Shown piece after piece: positions 51,238 through 61,051 of a stretch of DNA of 64,000 bases. The position numbers and the translations under genes are program-made. The stretch comes from Bosea beijingensis (GTDB lineage Bacteria > Pseudomonadota > Alphaproteobacteria > Rhizobiales > Beijerinckiaceae). The notes beneath the pieces were generated by a model. That model ran no database searches. It saw nothing but the letters and a program-made list of their open reading frames with translations, and was not told where the DNA came from. The stretch lies in the NCBI RefSeq assembly GCF_030758975.1, contig NZ_CP132359.1, positions 5,290,701 through 5,354,700 on the forward strand, written 5' to 3'. Numbering within the stretch: the stretch's first letter is position 1; each line of letters opens with the position of its first letter.

Positions 51238-52359
51238 ATGAAAATCGCCGAGTTGCGAACCTATGTGCTCGCGGATGCCAACAAGCATTACCTCTACGCG
51301 GCCATCCAGACCGACCGGGGAATCGTCGGTTTCGGCGAGGCGACGCTCGACCATCGCTGGCCGTCCGTCGCCGCCGGCATCGAGGAAGGCTTTCGGGCCA
51401 TCGCGGGGCAGGATCCGACCACGGTCGGGAAGCACTGGAGCCTGCTCAAGGACAAGGTCTACTGGGGCGAGGGCGCCAGCAGCATGGCGGCTCTCGCCGC
51501 GATCGACCAGGCACTGTGGGACATCACCGGCAAGGCCTATGGCCTGCCGGTGCACAAACTCCTCGGCGGCGCCGTTCGGGATCGCGTCGGCGTCTACCTG
51601 AACCAGTGGTGGGCCGGATACCGATCGACCCATGACCTGATCCAGAAGGCGCAGGACGCGGTTTCGCGCGGTGCCACCGCCCTGAAATGGTATCCGTTCG
51701 GGACCGCCGATCAGCTGCAGTATCGCGTTCGGCAGCACGACGTGCCGAAGGCGGTGGCGCAGGTCCAGGCGGTCCGCGCCGCCGTCGGCCCGTCGATCGG
51801 GTTGATGGTCGATCTCTGGCGCCGGCTCGACTGGGCCTCGGCGGCGCAGTTCTGCTCTGGCGTCGCCGATTGCGACCTCGTCTTCGTCGAGGAGCCGACC
51901 GAGTTCCAGAGCGCGGACGCGCTGGCACGGCTGTCATCCGCCACACGGACCCGCATCGCCTTCGGAGAAAGGCTGCATTCCCGCCGGCAATTCGCGGAGA
52001 TCATCGAGCGGCAGGCCGTCGGGCTGGTGCAACCCTCGATCATCCGCGTCGGCGGGCTGACCGAGGCCATCAAGATCGCAAACGCGGCCGAGACCTACAA
52101 CATCGGCGTCGTGCCGCATAATCCGCACGGACCCGTCGCGATCGCTGCATCGGTGACCTTGGCGGCGCTGGTGGCTAATTTCGTGATCCTGGAATCCTAC
52201 GAGAACGATAATCCGCCTTCGCGCAGCCAGTTCGTCCGGCAGGGGCCCATGATCGAAGGAGACAGCTACAGCCTGTCCGAGGCTCCGGGGCTCGGCGTCG
52301 AGATCGATGAGGAGGCGCTGGCCCAATTGGCGGTCGCAAAAAGGACTGTTCGCGCCTAA
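51238..52359 (+). CDS. Mandelate racemase/muconate lactonizing enzyme family protein (enolase superfamily)
   Basis: 373 residues with an N-terminal capping domain and a C-terminal barrel. Metal ligands are D192 (GLMVDLWRR), E218 (VFVEEPTE) and E244 (AFGERLHSR); the barrel-end His is H294 or H297 (PHNPHGP). The usual KxK acid/base motif is reduced to a single Lys (ALKWYPFG, K150), so the reaction may resemble sugar-acid dehydratases of the GalD/gluconate type rather than MLE. It is the last gene of the operon and may act on the carbon skeleton released by the dehydrogenase; substrate unknown. Confidence 0.83.
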   Translation: MKIAELRTYVLADANKHYLYAAIQTDRGIVGFGEATLDHRWPSVAAGIEEGFRAIAGQDPTTVGKHWSLLKDKVYWGEGASSMAALAAIDQALWDITGKAYGLPVHKLLGGAVRDRVGVYLNQWWAGYRSTHDLIQKAQDAVSRGATALKWYPFGTADQLQYRVRQHDVPKAVAQVQAVRAAVGPSIGLMVDLWRRLDWASAAQFCSGVADCDLVFVEEPTEFQSADALARLSSATRTRIAFGERLHSRRQFAEIIERQAVGLVQPSIIRVGGLTEAIKIANAAETYNIGVVPHNPHGPVAIAASVTLAALVANFVILESYENDNPPSRSQFVRQGPMIEGDSYSLSEAPGLGVEIDEEALAQLAVAKRTVRA

Positions 52360-52514
52360 TGGCGCGCTTCTCGGCCATCCTACGCAAAATGTCTGCTTCC
52401 GGGCGACGAGCGAGAGTCCGCTCCTGGCGCACGTCCGTTTCTCGTCTTTTCCGCTCCCTCAATCCCATGTTGAGGACGGAAGATTGATCGTTGGTGACAA
52501 CAACAAATGAGCAG

Positions 52515-55445
52515 TTAAGCGCTGAGCAGCCACATGGCGCGTGCGGCACCGCCGCGCTGCACATAGTCCAGACCATACGCCATGAGGTCTGCGAGATGCT
52601 CATCAACCGCAGCGAGCGAGATACCGGGCTGAACCCCGTATATCTCAAAAACAAGGCCGGTCGCCGGGGCGGCTTCGATAATGGTTCGAGCCATCGCTGC
52701 ATCTCCAATCACAAACCGCGAAGGCGTCCTATGGCGCCCTGCGTTGACGCGATGATCAATGTGATCAAGCAGAATGCTCGGTTCGCAATAGGCGACCGAC
52801 TTCAACATCTGACCGGCGACTTCATACACGTCATCGACACGTCCCCCACTTGGGGCTCCGCCGGCGCCTTTGCAGTGATACAACTGAACTCGCACGGTCC
52901 CGTCATCATCCCGAATGATCGAGACGTAATCGGCTGCTTCCCCGCTGCGGTGATCGTAAAATAGTGCTTGCACGCCCGCAGCGGCGCTCAAGCGCCGCTC
53001 AAGCGCCTCGTGCACCGTCAACGCGCCATCGGCTTTGGTTCTGTCGAACTCGATCTGGATGTTGCAACCGGCCCAATCCGCGGCTTCCGCATCGCCCTCG
53101 GCCAAACGCGTGATTACGGTCGGCGCTGCTCCGATCAAATTGACACCTTGGAACGATGTCTTGTCACTCGCGTAGAATACCGGCGGGTGCAGTGACATCC
53201 ACAATGCGAGATCAATCCAGTCCTCAAAGCTGGCCAAAATCTGCAGTTCGCCAGCGCCGGTTTGGACAATCAGATTTCCGCCCGTAAGGCGGTAATCGAA
53301 CTGGACGGCGTATGCATCTGTTTTGGCAGCGAACTGCAGACGGTCGCGCTGCGCGGAGATCTGAAAATCTCCCAGCTCTAAGTCCGTGATCTGACCAATT
53401 TGCCACTGGTCATTTTCCGTCAAGCGAAAGCGGATGCGCGGCGCGAGCCGATATGCCTGCTTGTGCCAGCCTGCTGCGATGACGATTTCTGGGAGCGTCC
53501 GCAGCGTTCGGGCATGCTGGATAATGTCTAGCTTGGAAGGTGTGATATTGGCCGTGCTGTTGAGGCGTCGGTTTAGCTCCGTGATCCAGCTGATGTATTC
53601 CGCGACTGTCAGCCTTTGGTTGCTCCAGATCCGAGAACTGCTGCTTGCGCCGATTGTCTCGCGCTCGTCGTCCTTGCCTACTCCACTGCCAAAGAAGTGG
53701 CCCTGCGAATAGGCACGTGCATCACCCGCAGTGATAGCGCGCTCCGCAGCAGGGCCGGTCATTGTGCGATACGTTTCCGCTTGCGAGTTTAGCGCCGTGT
53801 TGCGAAGACCGACGTTATAAAATCTGAGCGAATCTAATCCGATGAGGGCCTGGCGCGTTCGCTCGAAGCTGATTTGTCGATGCTGATCCCTGCAGGCCGT
53901 CTGCATCAAATCGAGATAAATGCGATCAGTCCTGCGTGTAGAGCCTATGAAGCAAAGCTTAGAGGCCTCGTTATAAGCCATCAGGAAAGCGTCGTGCCGG
54001 ATGTTTACCAACACGTCCGATGTGGCCCAATTGGGCGGCGAGGTATCGATTGTCAGAATGAGCGCCACCAAGCCATTCTCAGACAACCATTGCTTCACAA
54101 TGCGTAGGTTGCGACCGATGGTGTCCTCAAACCGCTCAAAATCTGGCTGTACCGAGCATTCGAAAATCTGCGCATGCGCATAGAGCTCAAGCAGAAGCGG
54201 TGTCACCGAGTCATAATCGGAATCTGCCTGCTGGCGCGTCTTCAGGAGTTCAAGAACCTCGCGATCAGCCTCGGCCTCGGCAAGCTGTTCCTGGGCGACC
54301 GCATCGATCATGTCTGCGATATCGATGCCTTCTTGGAAAAGTCGCTTTGAAGCGGCCTGAAGTCGGCCCAAATGAGCTATGAGCGTCGCATCTCCCGTTC
54401 GCGCATCTGTCGTGCGAGCAAACCGCCCGATGAACTGAAGCATTGGTACAAGGGATCGGTGCGGCGCGTGAAGCGCTGCGACCTTCAGTTTCGGGAAGTC
54501 GTAGCCCTCACCGAACATGTCGACGCAAACGACGCCATCGAGCTCACCAACGATCAGGGCTCTCTCAACTTCGTCCTGGGTCTTTTTTGGAATATGGCTG
54601 TCGATCGCTCGAACTCTCGCGCCGGCTCGCTCGTACACGCCCACAAGATCACGGGCTGCCGATATGGAGGAGGCTCGTGCGAAAAGGCGGTGATCGAAGC
54701 CAGCTTCTCTATCAGCTCGCAACTGCGCCACGGCGCCGGCCGCGATCGCGACATCGATCTGTTGGTCATCCTGATCGTTGGCCACGCGGACGGAGCGGAA
54801 CAATACACGGCCGAAAGCCCGCTCCTTGGCTGCTCTTGAAACCGGATACCAATATGCCATCCGACCTGGGATGACTTTTCGATCGCGCCGAAACGGTGTC
54901 GCCGTCAAAAATACGAATTTTGCGTTCCTGTAGTGGGATAGAAATGCCGCCCAGGTTTCAGCGGGGGCATGGTGGGCTTCGTCGAAAATTATCAAGTCGA
55001 ACAGATCGTCTGGTGCACCTGCCGCGACCGCTGGTGAGATGCTTTGGGGCGTAGACACAACAGCATCGGCGGTCTGCAGCCTTGCCCATTCTTGTGCATC
55101 AGCGGGGCTGCCCTTTTGGCTGATAACGTTAGGGTTGGGGGTCTCTTCTGCGGCTGCGCCAAGACGCTTCAGCGTTGACAGTTCTTTCAGGTGACTTGCG
55201 GTTTGCCTTCTCAGTGCGTCCGAAGGCTCCACGACAAGCAACCGCCTGGCCTTAAGCACGAACGGCAGCGCCATGAGCAAAGCGGTTTTGCCGTAGCCGG
55301 TGGGCAGGGAAACGATGGCCGGTTCGTCGTATACGGAGAAGTGCGCCAGCACCGAGTGCAGGCCGCCAAGCTGGCCGGGCCGCAAACCGGTATTGGGACC
55401 GTCCAATGGTCGAAGCAGTAGCTGATTGTCAGCGAAATAGCTCAT
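52515..55445 (-). CDS. Large SF2 (DEAH-type) helicase with possible C-terminal nuclease motif
   Basis: 976 residues. Helicase motifs: Walker A LPTGYGKT (47-54), motif II DEAH (155-158), motif III LTATPFRRD and motif VI QFIGRFAR. Residues ~400-800 show no domain I recognise. Near the C-terminus, D839 followed by YHCK (K859) and VDDVYEVAGQ resembles a PD-(D/E)xK nuclease core with His in the acidic position. GGGGGGCAG precedes the ATG. It stands alone, somewhat lower in GC than its neighbours and with no methylase or specificity gene nearby. Lone helicase-nucleases of this size are frequent in defence loci, but I see no match to a named system. Confidence 0.75.
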   Translation of the reverse strand: MSYFADNQLLLRPLDGPNTGLRPGQLGGLHSVLAHFSVYDEPAIVSLPTGYGKTALLMALPFVLKARRLLVVEPSDALRRQTASHLKELSTLKRLGAAAEETPNPNVISQKGSPADAQEWARLQTADAVVSTPQSISPAVAAGAPDDLFDLIIFDEAHHAPAETWAAFLSHYRNAKFVFLTATPFRRDRKVIPGRMAYWYPVSRAAKERAFGRVLFRSVRVANDQDDQQIDVAIAAGAVAQLRADREAGFDHRLFARASSISAARDLVGVYERAGARVRAIDSHIPKKTQDEVERALIVGELDGVVCVDMFGEGYDFPKLKVAALHAPHRSLVPMLQFIGRFARTTDARTGDATLIAHLGRLQAASKRLFQEGIDIADMIDAVAQEQLAEAEADREVLELLKTRQQADSDYDSVTPLLLELYAHAQIFECSVQPDFERFEDTIGRNLRIVKQWLSENGLVALILTIDTSPPNWATSDVLVNIRHDAFLMAYNEASKLCFIGSTRRTDRIYLDLMQTACRDQHRQISFERTRQALIGLDSLRFYNVGLRNTALNSQAETYRTMTGPAAERAITAGDARAYSQGHFFGSGVGKDDERETIGASSSSRIWSNQRLTVAEYISWITELNRRLNSTANITPSKLDIIQHARTLRTLPEIVIAAGWHKQAYRLAPRIRFRLTENDQWQIGQITDLELGDFQISAQRDRLQFAAKTDAYAVQFDYRLTGGNLIVQTGAGELQILASFEDWIDLALWMSLHPPVFYASDKTSFQGVNLIGAAPTVITRLAEGDAEAADWAGCNIQIEFDRTKADGALTVHEALERRLSAAAGVQALFYDHRSGEAADYVSIIRDDDGTVRVQLYHCKGAGGAPSGGRVDDVYEVAGQMLKSVAYCEPSILLDHIDHRVNAGRHRTPSRFVIGDAAMARTIIEAAPATGLVFEIYGVQPGISLAAVDEHLADLMAYGLDYVQRGGAARAMWLLSA

Positions 55446-55896
55446 CTGCCCCCCGACAGATGCTGTTGCCTGCCCAGACTAGCGGTTGCGCTAGTGAGAA
55501 ATCAACTCCCTATGGTAGTCGGGTATGACGCCGTCTGCGGTCCTCCGTTTTCGCCGCGGTGATACCTCAAGGCACCGCACCGCGCCCTCAGCCTCAAGTC
55601 TATGGTCAAGCCTAGACACAAAACGATCCTCCAAATCAGGATCGTCAGACTGGGCCTTCAACCCGCTGCGAAGAACGGCAAGGGGCGATCTGTTACTCCG
55701 AGCCGGAGCTGTGAACGTCCGCATCCGGACAATGTCTCAATGTCTGCAAGTGGCGCGACGCTGCCCGCCTCGATCCGCAGAAAATCAATCGAACTGGGGA
55801 CAAGCTGACTTTGGCGGACGGTTGTTCGCTTCATCGGTTGACTTGAAAAGGCACTCATGCCGGCTGGAGCGATCACAACGGATGTGTGAAACGCGC
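55446..55896. other. Intergenic region of about 450 bp with no convincing gene
   Basis: It lies between the helicase and phospholipase D genes. Overlapping short frames on both strands (77-127 codons) lack ribosome-binding sites, domains and consistent composition, and may be decayed sequence. The stretch 55725-55760 (CAATGTCTCAATGTCTGC) resembles fragments near 41990 and 52390. Confidence 0.4.
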
Positions 55897-57177
55897 TCAA
55901 ATCTGTGATCTGGCGAGGCTGGATATCCAGTCAGAGATCTTCTGGCCGGCTGTGCGGCTTTGCCAGTCCGAAAACGTGTAGGGCTTCGAGACCCCTGCAT
56001 CCTTGTCGAACACGGCCGTTTGAGTGAGGGCGAATTCGCGGTCGAACAGACTGATGTTCGCCTCGTCATTGAGCCGTAGAGCGCGATCATCGATGTTGGT
56101 CGAGCCGACCGAGGTCCAGATATCGTCGACAATGATCAGCTTGCAGTGGAAGAAGGTCGGCTGATATTCGCTGATCTTCACGCCGGCCTGGAGCAAATCC
56201 CCCCAAAGGTGCCGTGACGCCTTCCTGACGATGCGCGCATCGGTCTGTGACCCAGGGACGATGATCTGGATGTCGACGCCGCGCTGGCGGGCTTCAAGAA
56301 GCTGCCTGCGCGTGAGCTCGTCGGGAACGAAATACGGCGTGGCGATCCGAATGTTCTTTTGCGCGGCCGCAAGCGCGGTCATCAGCATGAGATGCATGAC
56401 ATTGCGCTGATGGGTTGAGCTCACAACGACCTGGGTAGCGCGGTCCCCAGTTGATTTGATCTCTGGGAAAAACCGGTCTCCTAACAGCAGTTCGCCGGTC
56501 GCTTCGATCCAGTGCTCTGCAAAAGCAGCTTGAAACTCAGCCGCAACTGGTCCTTCGACGCGATAATGGTTGTCTCGCCATTCATCTGGCGAACGCGCGT
56601 CTCCCTTCCACTCGTCGGCAATGCCAACACCGCCCGTGAAGCCGATGCGACCATCGACGATCAGCAGCTTCCGGTGAGTTCGATTATTGACCCGGTCGAT
56701 GGTGTACCAGGTTACCGGTCTAAACCGCACGACCTCCACGCCTGCGTCCTGCATGCGCTTGATCAGCCGCTCATCCATCGGGAGGCTGCCGACCCAGTCG
56801 AGCAGCACTTTGACGCTCAGTCCATCCCGTGCCTTAGCCGAAAGCGCGTCTGCAAATTCCTCCGCGATATCGCCACGCCAATAGATGTAGGTTTCAAAGC
56901 TGATGGTCTGGCGAGCGTCGCGAATAGAGCGCAGCATCGCCGGAAAAATCTGATCGCCGTTGACGAGGGTGTCGACCTTGTTGCCGGGGATATAATTGGA
57001 CCCGAAGAGCGCGCCCATCGATGTCTTGAGTTGTTGATCAGACGAAGTCAGGCGATGCGGCAATGGCTCCCTCAGCTCCTGGGGCTCGGGCAGCAGGTTG
57101 AAGACAACGAGACATCCCGCCGCTCCCAGAAGCGCCGATGCCAGCGCGATAAACGCCGGACTTCCCCGCAACTTCAC
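55897..57177 (-). CDS. Phospholipase D / cardiolipin synthase-like protein
   Basis: 426 residues from GTG 57177, with CGAGG five bases upstream. One N-terminal membrane anchor (AFIALASALLGAAGCLVVFN) is followed by two HKD motifs: H168, K170, D175 (HRKLLIVDG) and H344, K346, D351 (HCKLIIVDD), each followed by a conserved Gly/Ser-rich stretch. Both halves of the active site are intact, as in ClsB-type cardiolipin synthases and other membrane PLDs. It is the third gene of a minus-strand run after the OpgD-like and AI-2E-type genes, 63 bp downstream of the latter. Confidence 0.87.
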   Translation of the reverse strand: MKLRGSPAFIALASALLGAAGCLVVFNLLPEPQELREPLPHRLTSSDQQLKTSMGALFGSNYIPGNKVDTLVNGDQIFPAMLRSIRDARQTISFETYIYWRGDIAEEFADALSAKARDGLSVKVLLDWVGSLPMDERLIKRMQDAGVEVVRFRPVTWYTIDRVNNRTHRKLLIVDGRIGFTGGVGIADEWKGDARSPDEWRDNHYRVEGPVAAEFQAAFAEHWIEATGELLLGDRFFPEIKSTGDRATQVVVSSTHQRNVMHLMLMTALAAAQKNIRIATPYFVPDELTRRQLLEARQRGVDIQIIVPGSQTDARIVRKASRHLWGDLLQAGVKISEYQPTFFHCKLIIVDDIWTSVGSTNIDDRALRLNDEANISLFDREFALTQTAVFDKDAGVSKPYTFSDWQSRTAGQKISDWISSLARSQI

Positions 57178-57240
57178 GCGAACCTCGAAGCAATGTTGCG
57201 CAGATTTGGTCCAATCGTAGTGATCATCGGCACCGCTCGA

Positions 57241-59157
57241 TCATGCTGCTACCTTTCCTGCAGCTAATGTCACACAAGCCCGACACACCTCTCGCAGAGA
57301 GGTTGCGACCGCGTCAGTAGAGCCAAGATCCGCTGAAGCGTTCGAGGCTTGCGCGAGCTGCCCAAGAACGAGGATGGCGGTCGGCATGCGTCGCCGCAGT
57401 CGCTTGACGGCATACTTTATTTGGGCGGTACCTTGCGGGCCGATGGAGCAAAGGCAGATCAATGCGGGATTCTGCTCAGCGAGGCGCTCTAGACCAGACG
57501 TCAAGAGGGTGGTTGGCGGAAGTGCCTGAGCGGCCAAACCATGCTTGCCAAGTATCTGGCTCAACATAAGCGCAGCGGCTTCGTCGAGTTGTGACCTCGC
57601 GCCAATGCAAACCACGCGATCGCTCCCGTGAAACGCATCGTTCAAATCGACTGCCATCAGAACTGGCAGGTCCGATGCACCTTCACGTTCATCGGTTTGT
57701 TCGACGGCGGCCGCGGTCTCTGGATCAGCCGTTGCGCCCGCCAGCTCGGGACGACGATCTTCGTGATCGGAAAGGTCCTCGACGACCTCGCGAATGCTGG
57801 CCAGAATCTGGTTTCGCCGGGCAGCATCGAGAACACCGCGAGCCTCGTCGGCCGCAGCCAGTCGCAACCCTTCGATTGCCACCTCGTCGTAATAGGCCGA
57901 TAAAGAGCGCTCCTTGAGCACCTCCTCCGCTTTGTCAGCCGCTTCTGATGGGTCGCCAGCAAGGACGCGTTGATAGAATATCTCGGGCGCTGAAAGCGGT
58001 GGGCGATCCCCTAACATGACGTCGAGAAATTCCAGCCGCTCGACATGGCGACCGAGAACCACCAGACAAACGGTCAATGGCGTCGCAAGAACCAGACCGA
58101 TGGGGCCCCATAACCAGGTCCAGAACGTTGCCGCGACAATGATGGCGACAGGCGAAAGCCCAGTTGAGCGACCGTAAGCCAATGGCTCGACGACGTGACC
58201 GACAAGCGGTTCTGTGATCGCAAAAAGACCCGCTGTCAGCGCCAGCATCGTCCAGCCTGGATCGACCGAGGCGGCAATCACCATCGGGAACACAGCCGAG
58301 AGCACCGCTCCAAGATACGGAATAAACCTAAGGATGGCTGCCAAGATGCCCCAGAGCAGCGAACTCGGCACTCCGATCGCCCAAAGACCGCAGCCCACCA
58401 CGATGCCAAAGCCCGCGTTGACGACAAGCTGAGTGAGGAACAGCCGGCTTAGGCGCTTGCCGGCGTCATCGAACGCGGCCGTGGTCTTCTGGAGATCGTG
58501 GGTTCCGGTCAACCGGATGAACCGGTTTCGAAGATCCTCCCGCTTCAAGAGAATGAAGACGACAAAGATCAGCACGATTCCGGTTGTGGTCAGAGGGTGG
58601 ATCAGCGGAGCCAGAAAGGCCTGCAGCGTTTCGATCGCGCCCGGCTCCGGCTGATGCACTTCGACCGGGATCGGGCGTCCGTCGCGTACAGGGCTTGGCG
58701 GGTCGGTTGGGCCGGGTGATTCCGCCTTGGGACGATCAAGCTCCTTACCCAGATCTTGTAAAACATCCGCGGCGCGGCTCAAAACGCCGCTTCCGGCTCC
58801 CGAGCCTTTCAAAGCGGCGATCTTGGCGCGGATGGTGCTCTGATAGGTCGGCAACTCACTCGCCAATTGCGTCGCCTGGCCAACCATGGCCATCGTCAAG
58901 GCCGCCAAGGTCGCGAACGCGGCCAAGACGACGACGAAAACCGCCAGCGCTCGTGGGACACGGAGCTTCTGCAGACCCTTGACAAGCGGCGCCAGGACGA
59001 AGCTGAACAGGATCGCGAGCGCCATCGGGACGAAAACCTCGCGCCCAAAATAAAGTGCAGCCACGATAAAGGCTCCGATGGCGACGTTCGAGACGACGTC
59101 AGCCGGGGACCTTGCCGACGGCGCCGAGAGGGTTGGCGTAACCTCAATCGCAGGCAT
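57241..59157 (-). CDS. AI-2E/YdiK-family membrane transporter with C-terminal cytoplasmic extension
   Basis: 638 residues from ATG 59157 (AAGGA ten bases upstream); earlier starts fall in the intergenic gap. The first ~390 residues hold about eight membrane segments with the family motif LVFVVFILLKREDLRNRFIRL-like region and GLWAIGVPSSLLWGILAAIL, PYLGAVLSAVFPM. The last ~240 residues form a soluble extension absent from the basic family, perhaps an enzyme- or DegV-like fold (MAVDLNDAFHGSDRVVCIGA). AI-2E transporters export signals or small ions in different members; the substrate here is unknown. Confidence 0.82.
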   Translation of the reverse strand: MPAIEVTPTLSAPSARSPADVVSNVAIGAFIVAALYFGREVFVPMALAILFSFVLAPLVKGLQKLRVPRALAVFVVVLAAFATLAALTMAMVGQATQLASELPTYQSTIRAKIAALKGSGAGSGVLSRAADVLQDLGKELDRPKAESPGPTDPPSPVRDGRPIPVEVHQPEPGAIETLQAFLAPLIHPLTTTGIVLIFVVFILLKREDLRNRFIRLTGTHDLQKTTAAFDDAGKRLSRLFLTQLVVNAGFGIVVGCGLWAIGVPSSLLWGILAAILRFIPYLGAVLSAVFPMVIAASVDPGWTMLALTAGLFAITEPLVGHVVEPLAYGRSTGLSPVAIIVAATFWTWLWGPIGLVLATPLTVCLVVLGRHVERLEFLDVMLGDRPPLSAPEIFYQRVLAGDPSEAADKAEEVLKERSLSAYYDEVAIEGLRLAAADEARGVLDAARRNQILASIREVVEDLSDHEDRRPELAGATADPETAAAVEQTDEREGASDLPVLMAVDLNDAFHGSDRVVCIGARSQLDEAAALMLSQILGKHGLAAQALPPTTLLTSGLERLAEQNPALICLCSIGPQGTAQIKYAVKRLRRRMPTAILVLGQLAQASNASADLGSTDAVATSLREVCRACVTLAAGKVAA

Positions 59158-59224
59158 CGATCGGTTTCCTTCAATCTGGACGCCGACATGAAGCGGTCGA
59201 CGGAAGGGCACCCGTCGGGACGAG

Positions 59225-60805
59225 CTATTTCTTTGACGATTGCGGCCCAGCAGCATCGCCGGGAGGAACCGACCATGTCGCCGTCCAGGTCTCGCTCAAG
59301 GTGCGATTTCGTGCTCTCAGGAACATGCGAAGCTCGGCCGACTGGCCGTCCGGCAGCGTTACGTCGACGATGGCGCGCGCGCCTTTCAGAGGGGCATTGA
59401 ATGTCAGGATCTTCGTGGTGATCGCGCCAGCGGTCGTCGTCGCAACGAGTTCGAGGCGATCGGGTTCGCTCTGATAATAGGGGAGATCGCCGCCGGCGAA
59501 GTCGACGATGAAGCGCTTCGTGCCCTTGCCCTCGGCAACGCCGTCCTCGATATCCGAGCCGTTGAAGGTTTGCTGTACCTGGGCGTAGGGATGCAGGTGC
59601 CAAGTCGTTGAAATTGCCGAGATGCGGTAGCTGAACTCGGCAGCCGGCCCGCTTTGCAGCGGAGTTTTCGGCGTCCAGCAGGCGACGATGTTGTCGAACG
59701 CCTCATTCACCGTCGGGATTTCGATGAGGTCGATCCGCCCTTCGCCCCAGTCGCCCTGTGGCTGGACCCAGTAGCCCGGCCGGGCATCATAACGCGCTTC
59801 AAGATCCTGGTAGCTGCCGAAGTCGCGGTCGCGCTGCATCAGGCCGAAGCCGCGCGGGTTCTTGTCTCCGAAACTCGATATGCGTAGCGCTTTCGGATTG
59901 CGAATGGGCCGCCAGATCCATTCTCCACTGCCAGACTGCAACATCAGCCCGTCCGAATCGTGAATCTCGGGACGGAAATCGGTTCGCTGACCGAGATCGC
60001 CCTCGCCGGCCTGGAACATCGAGGTCAACGGTGCGATCCCGATCCGCTCGATCTCCTTGCGTGGGATGATCGTGGCGGTCACGTCCATGGAGGTATCGCG
60101 GCCCGGCCTGACGACATAGCGAAACGCTCCTGCGACGGACGGGGAGTCGAGCAGGGCGTAGATGACGAGCTCGGTCGTGTCGCGAGACGGCTCCTCCACC
60201 CAGAGCGCCCGCATGAACGGGAACTCCTCGGGACCCTCACCGCCGACATTCAAGGCAAGCGAGCGCGCCGAAAGTCCGTAGCGGTGACCACCGCCGATCA
60301 ACCGGAAATAGCTCGCGCCCAGAAATGAGATGAGCTCGTCCTGCACTTTCGGATCGTTCAGGTTGGTGGTGACCGCGAAACCCGCGAAGCCGAGTGCTGG
60401 GGAGAGGTTCTTGGGAACAGGGACTTTGCCGTATTCGAACAGGCTGGTGGTGAACGCAATCGGGACAGCTGTTCCGTGGTTGATGATGTGAATCTGGACC
60501 GGCTTGTTATGCAGAAAGCCGAGATGGAACGGCAGAAGGCGGAAATCCGAGCCGCCTTCGCGCCAGAAGGCCTTGTCGCGGCGAAAGCGGATTTCGCGAT
60601 AGCTATCATAGGTCAGCTTCGACAGCTCGTCGGGGATCTTCGCACTCTCGACATCGAAGGGCTGCTTGGCCAACGCCGTTGCTTGCTGCACGACGTCTCC
60701 ATAGCTGAAGGTTCCTTTGGGTGCCTGGGCCTGCACTGAACGGCTTGCGAGCGCGTAAGCGCTCGAAGCCAGAGCGAGAAACGCGCGGCGGGATGGTGCA
60801 TACAC
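59225..60805 (-). CDS. Periplasmic glucan biosynthesis protein (OpgD/MdoG family)
   Basis: 526 residues from GTG 60805, chosen because GGGGGGA lies six bases upstream; a TTG at 60826 is the alternative. A Tat-type signal (SRRAFLALASSAYALASRSV) precedes the MdoG fold: FSYGDVVQQATALAKQPF, LTYDSYREIRFRRDKAFW, FQAGEGDLGQRTDFRPEIHD, WRPIRNPKALRISSF and FGLMQRDRDFGSYQDLEARY. These proteins trim or modify osmoregulated periplasmic glucans. The Tat signal favours OpgD over OpgG. The AI-2E-type transporter gene follows 67 bp downstream. Confidence 0.9.
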   Translation of the reverse strand: MYAPSRRAFLALASSAYALASRSVQAQAPKGTFSYGDVVQQATALAKQPFDVESAKIPDELSKLTYDSYREIRFRRDKAFWREGGSDFRLLPFHLGFLHNKPVQIHIINHGTAVPIAFTTSLFEYGKVPVPKNLSPALGFAGFAVTTNLNDPKVQDELISFLGASYFRLIGGGHRYGLSARSLALNVGGEGPEEFPFMRALWVEEPSRDTTELVIYALLDSPSVAGAFRYVVRPGRDTSMDVTATIIPRKEIERIGIAPLTSMFQAGEGDLGQRTDFRPEIHDSDGLMLQSGSGEWIWRPIRNPKALRISSFGDKNPRGFGLMQRDRDFGSYQDLEARYDARPGYWVQPQGDWGEGRIDLIEIPTVNEAFDNIVACWTPKTPLQSGPAAEFSYRISAISTTWHLHPYAQVQQTFNGSDIEDGVAEGKGTKRFIVDFAGGDLPYYQSEPDRLELVATTTAGAITTKILTFNAPLKGARAIVDVTLPDGQSAELRMFLRARNRTLSETWTATWSVPPGDAAGPQSSKK

Positions 60806-61051
60806 GGATAATCCCCCCGGATTCAAATTGACCTCGATGGGCCGACTTTAGAACTCTGATAATCTAAGCGGGTTCCGCGGACCCACTTCCCTCTGCTGCC
60901 TCCGATCGCCGTCCGCTTGGCGTTTTTGTAATCGAACAGTTAGCGACTGATCCCAGAGGGCAGAGTGGCAACTACAGGTGCCGAGACTGCGCCATCGGCT
61001 GGGAACGAAGCCGGTCGGATCATCCAACAGCAGACGGCCAAGCAGAACGAA

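Noticed and set aside
55491..55908. Small genes on either strand between the helicase and phospholipase D
   Set aside because: Overlapping frames lack ribosome-binding sites and recognisable domains; treated as non-coding or decayed.
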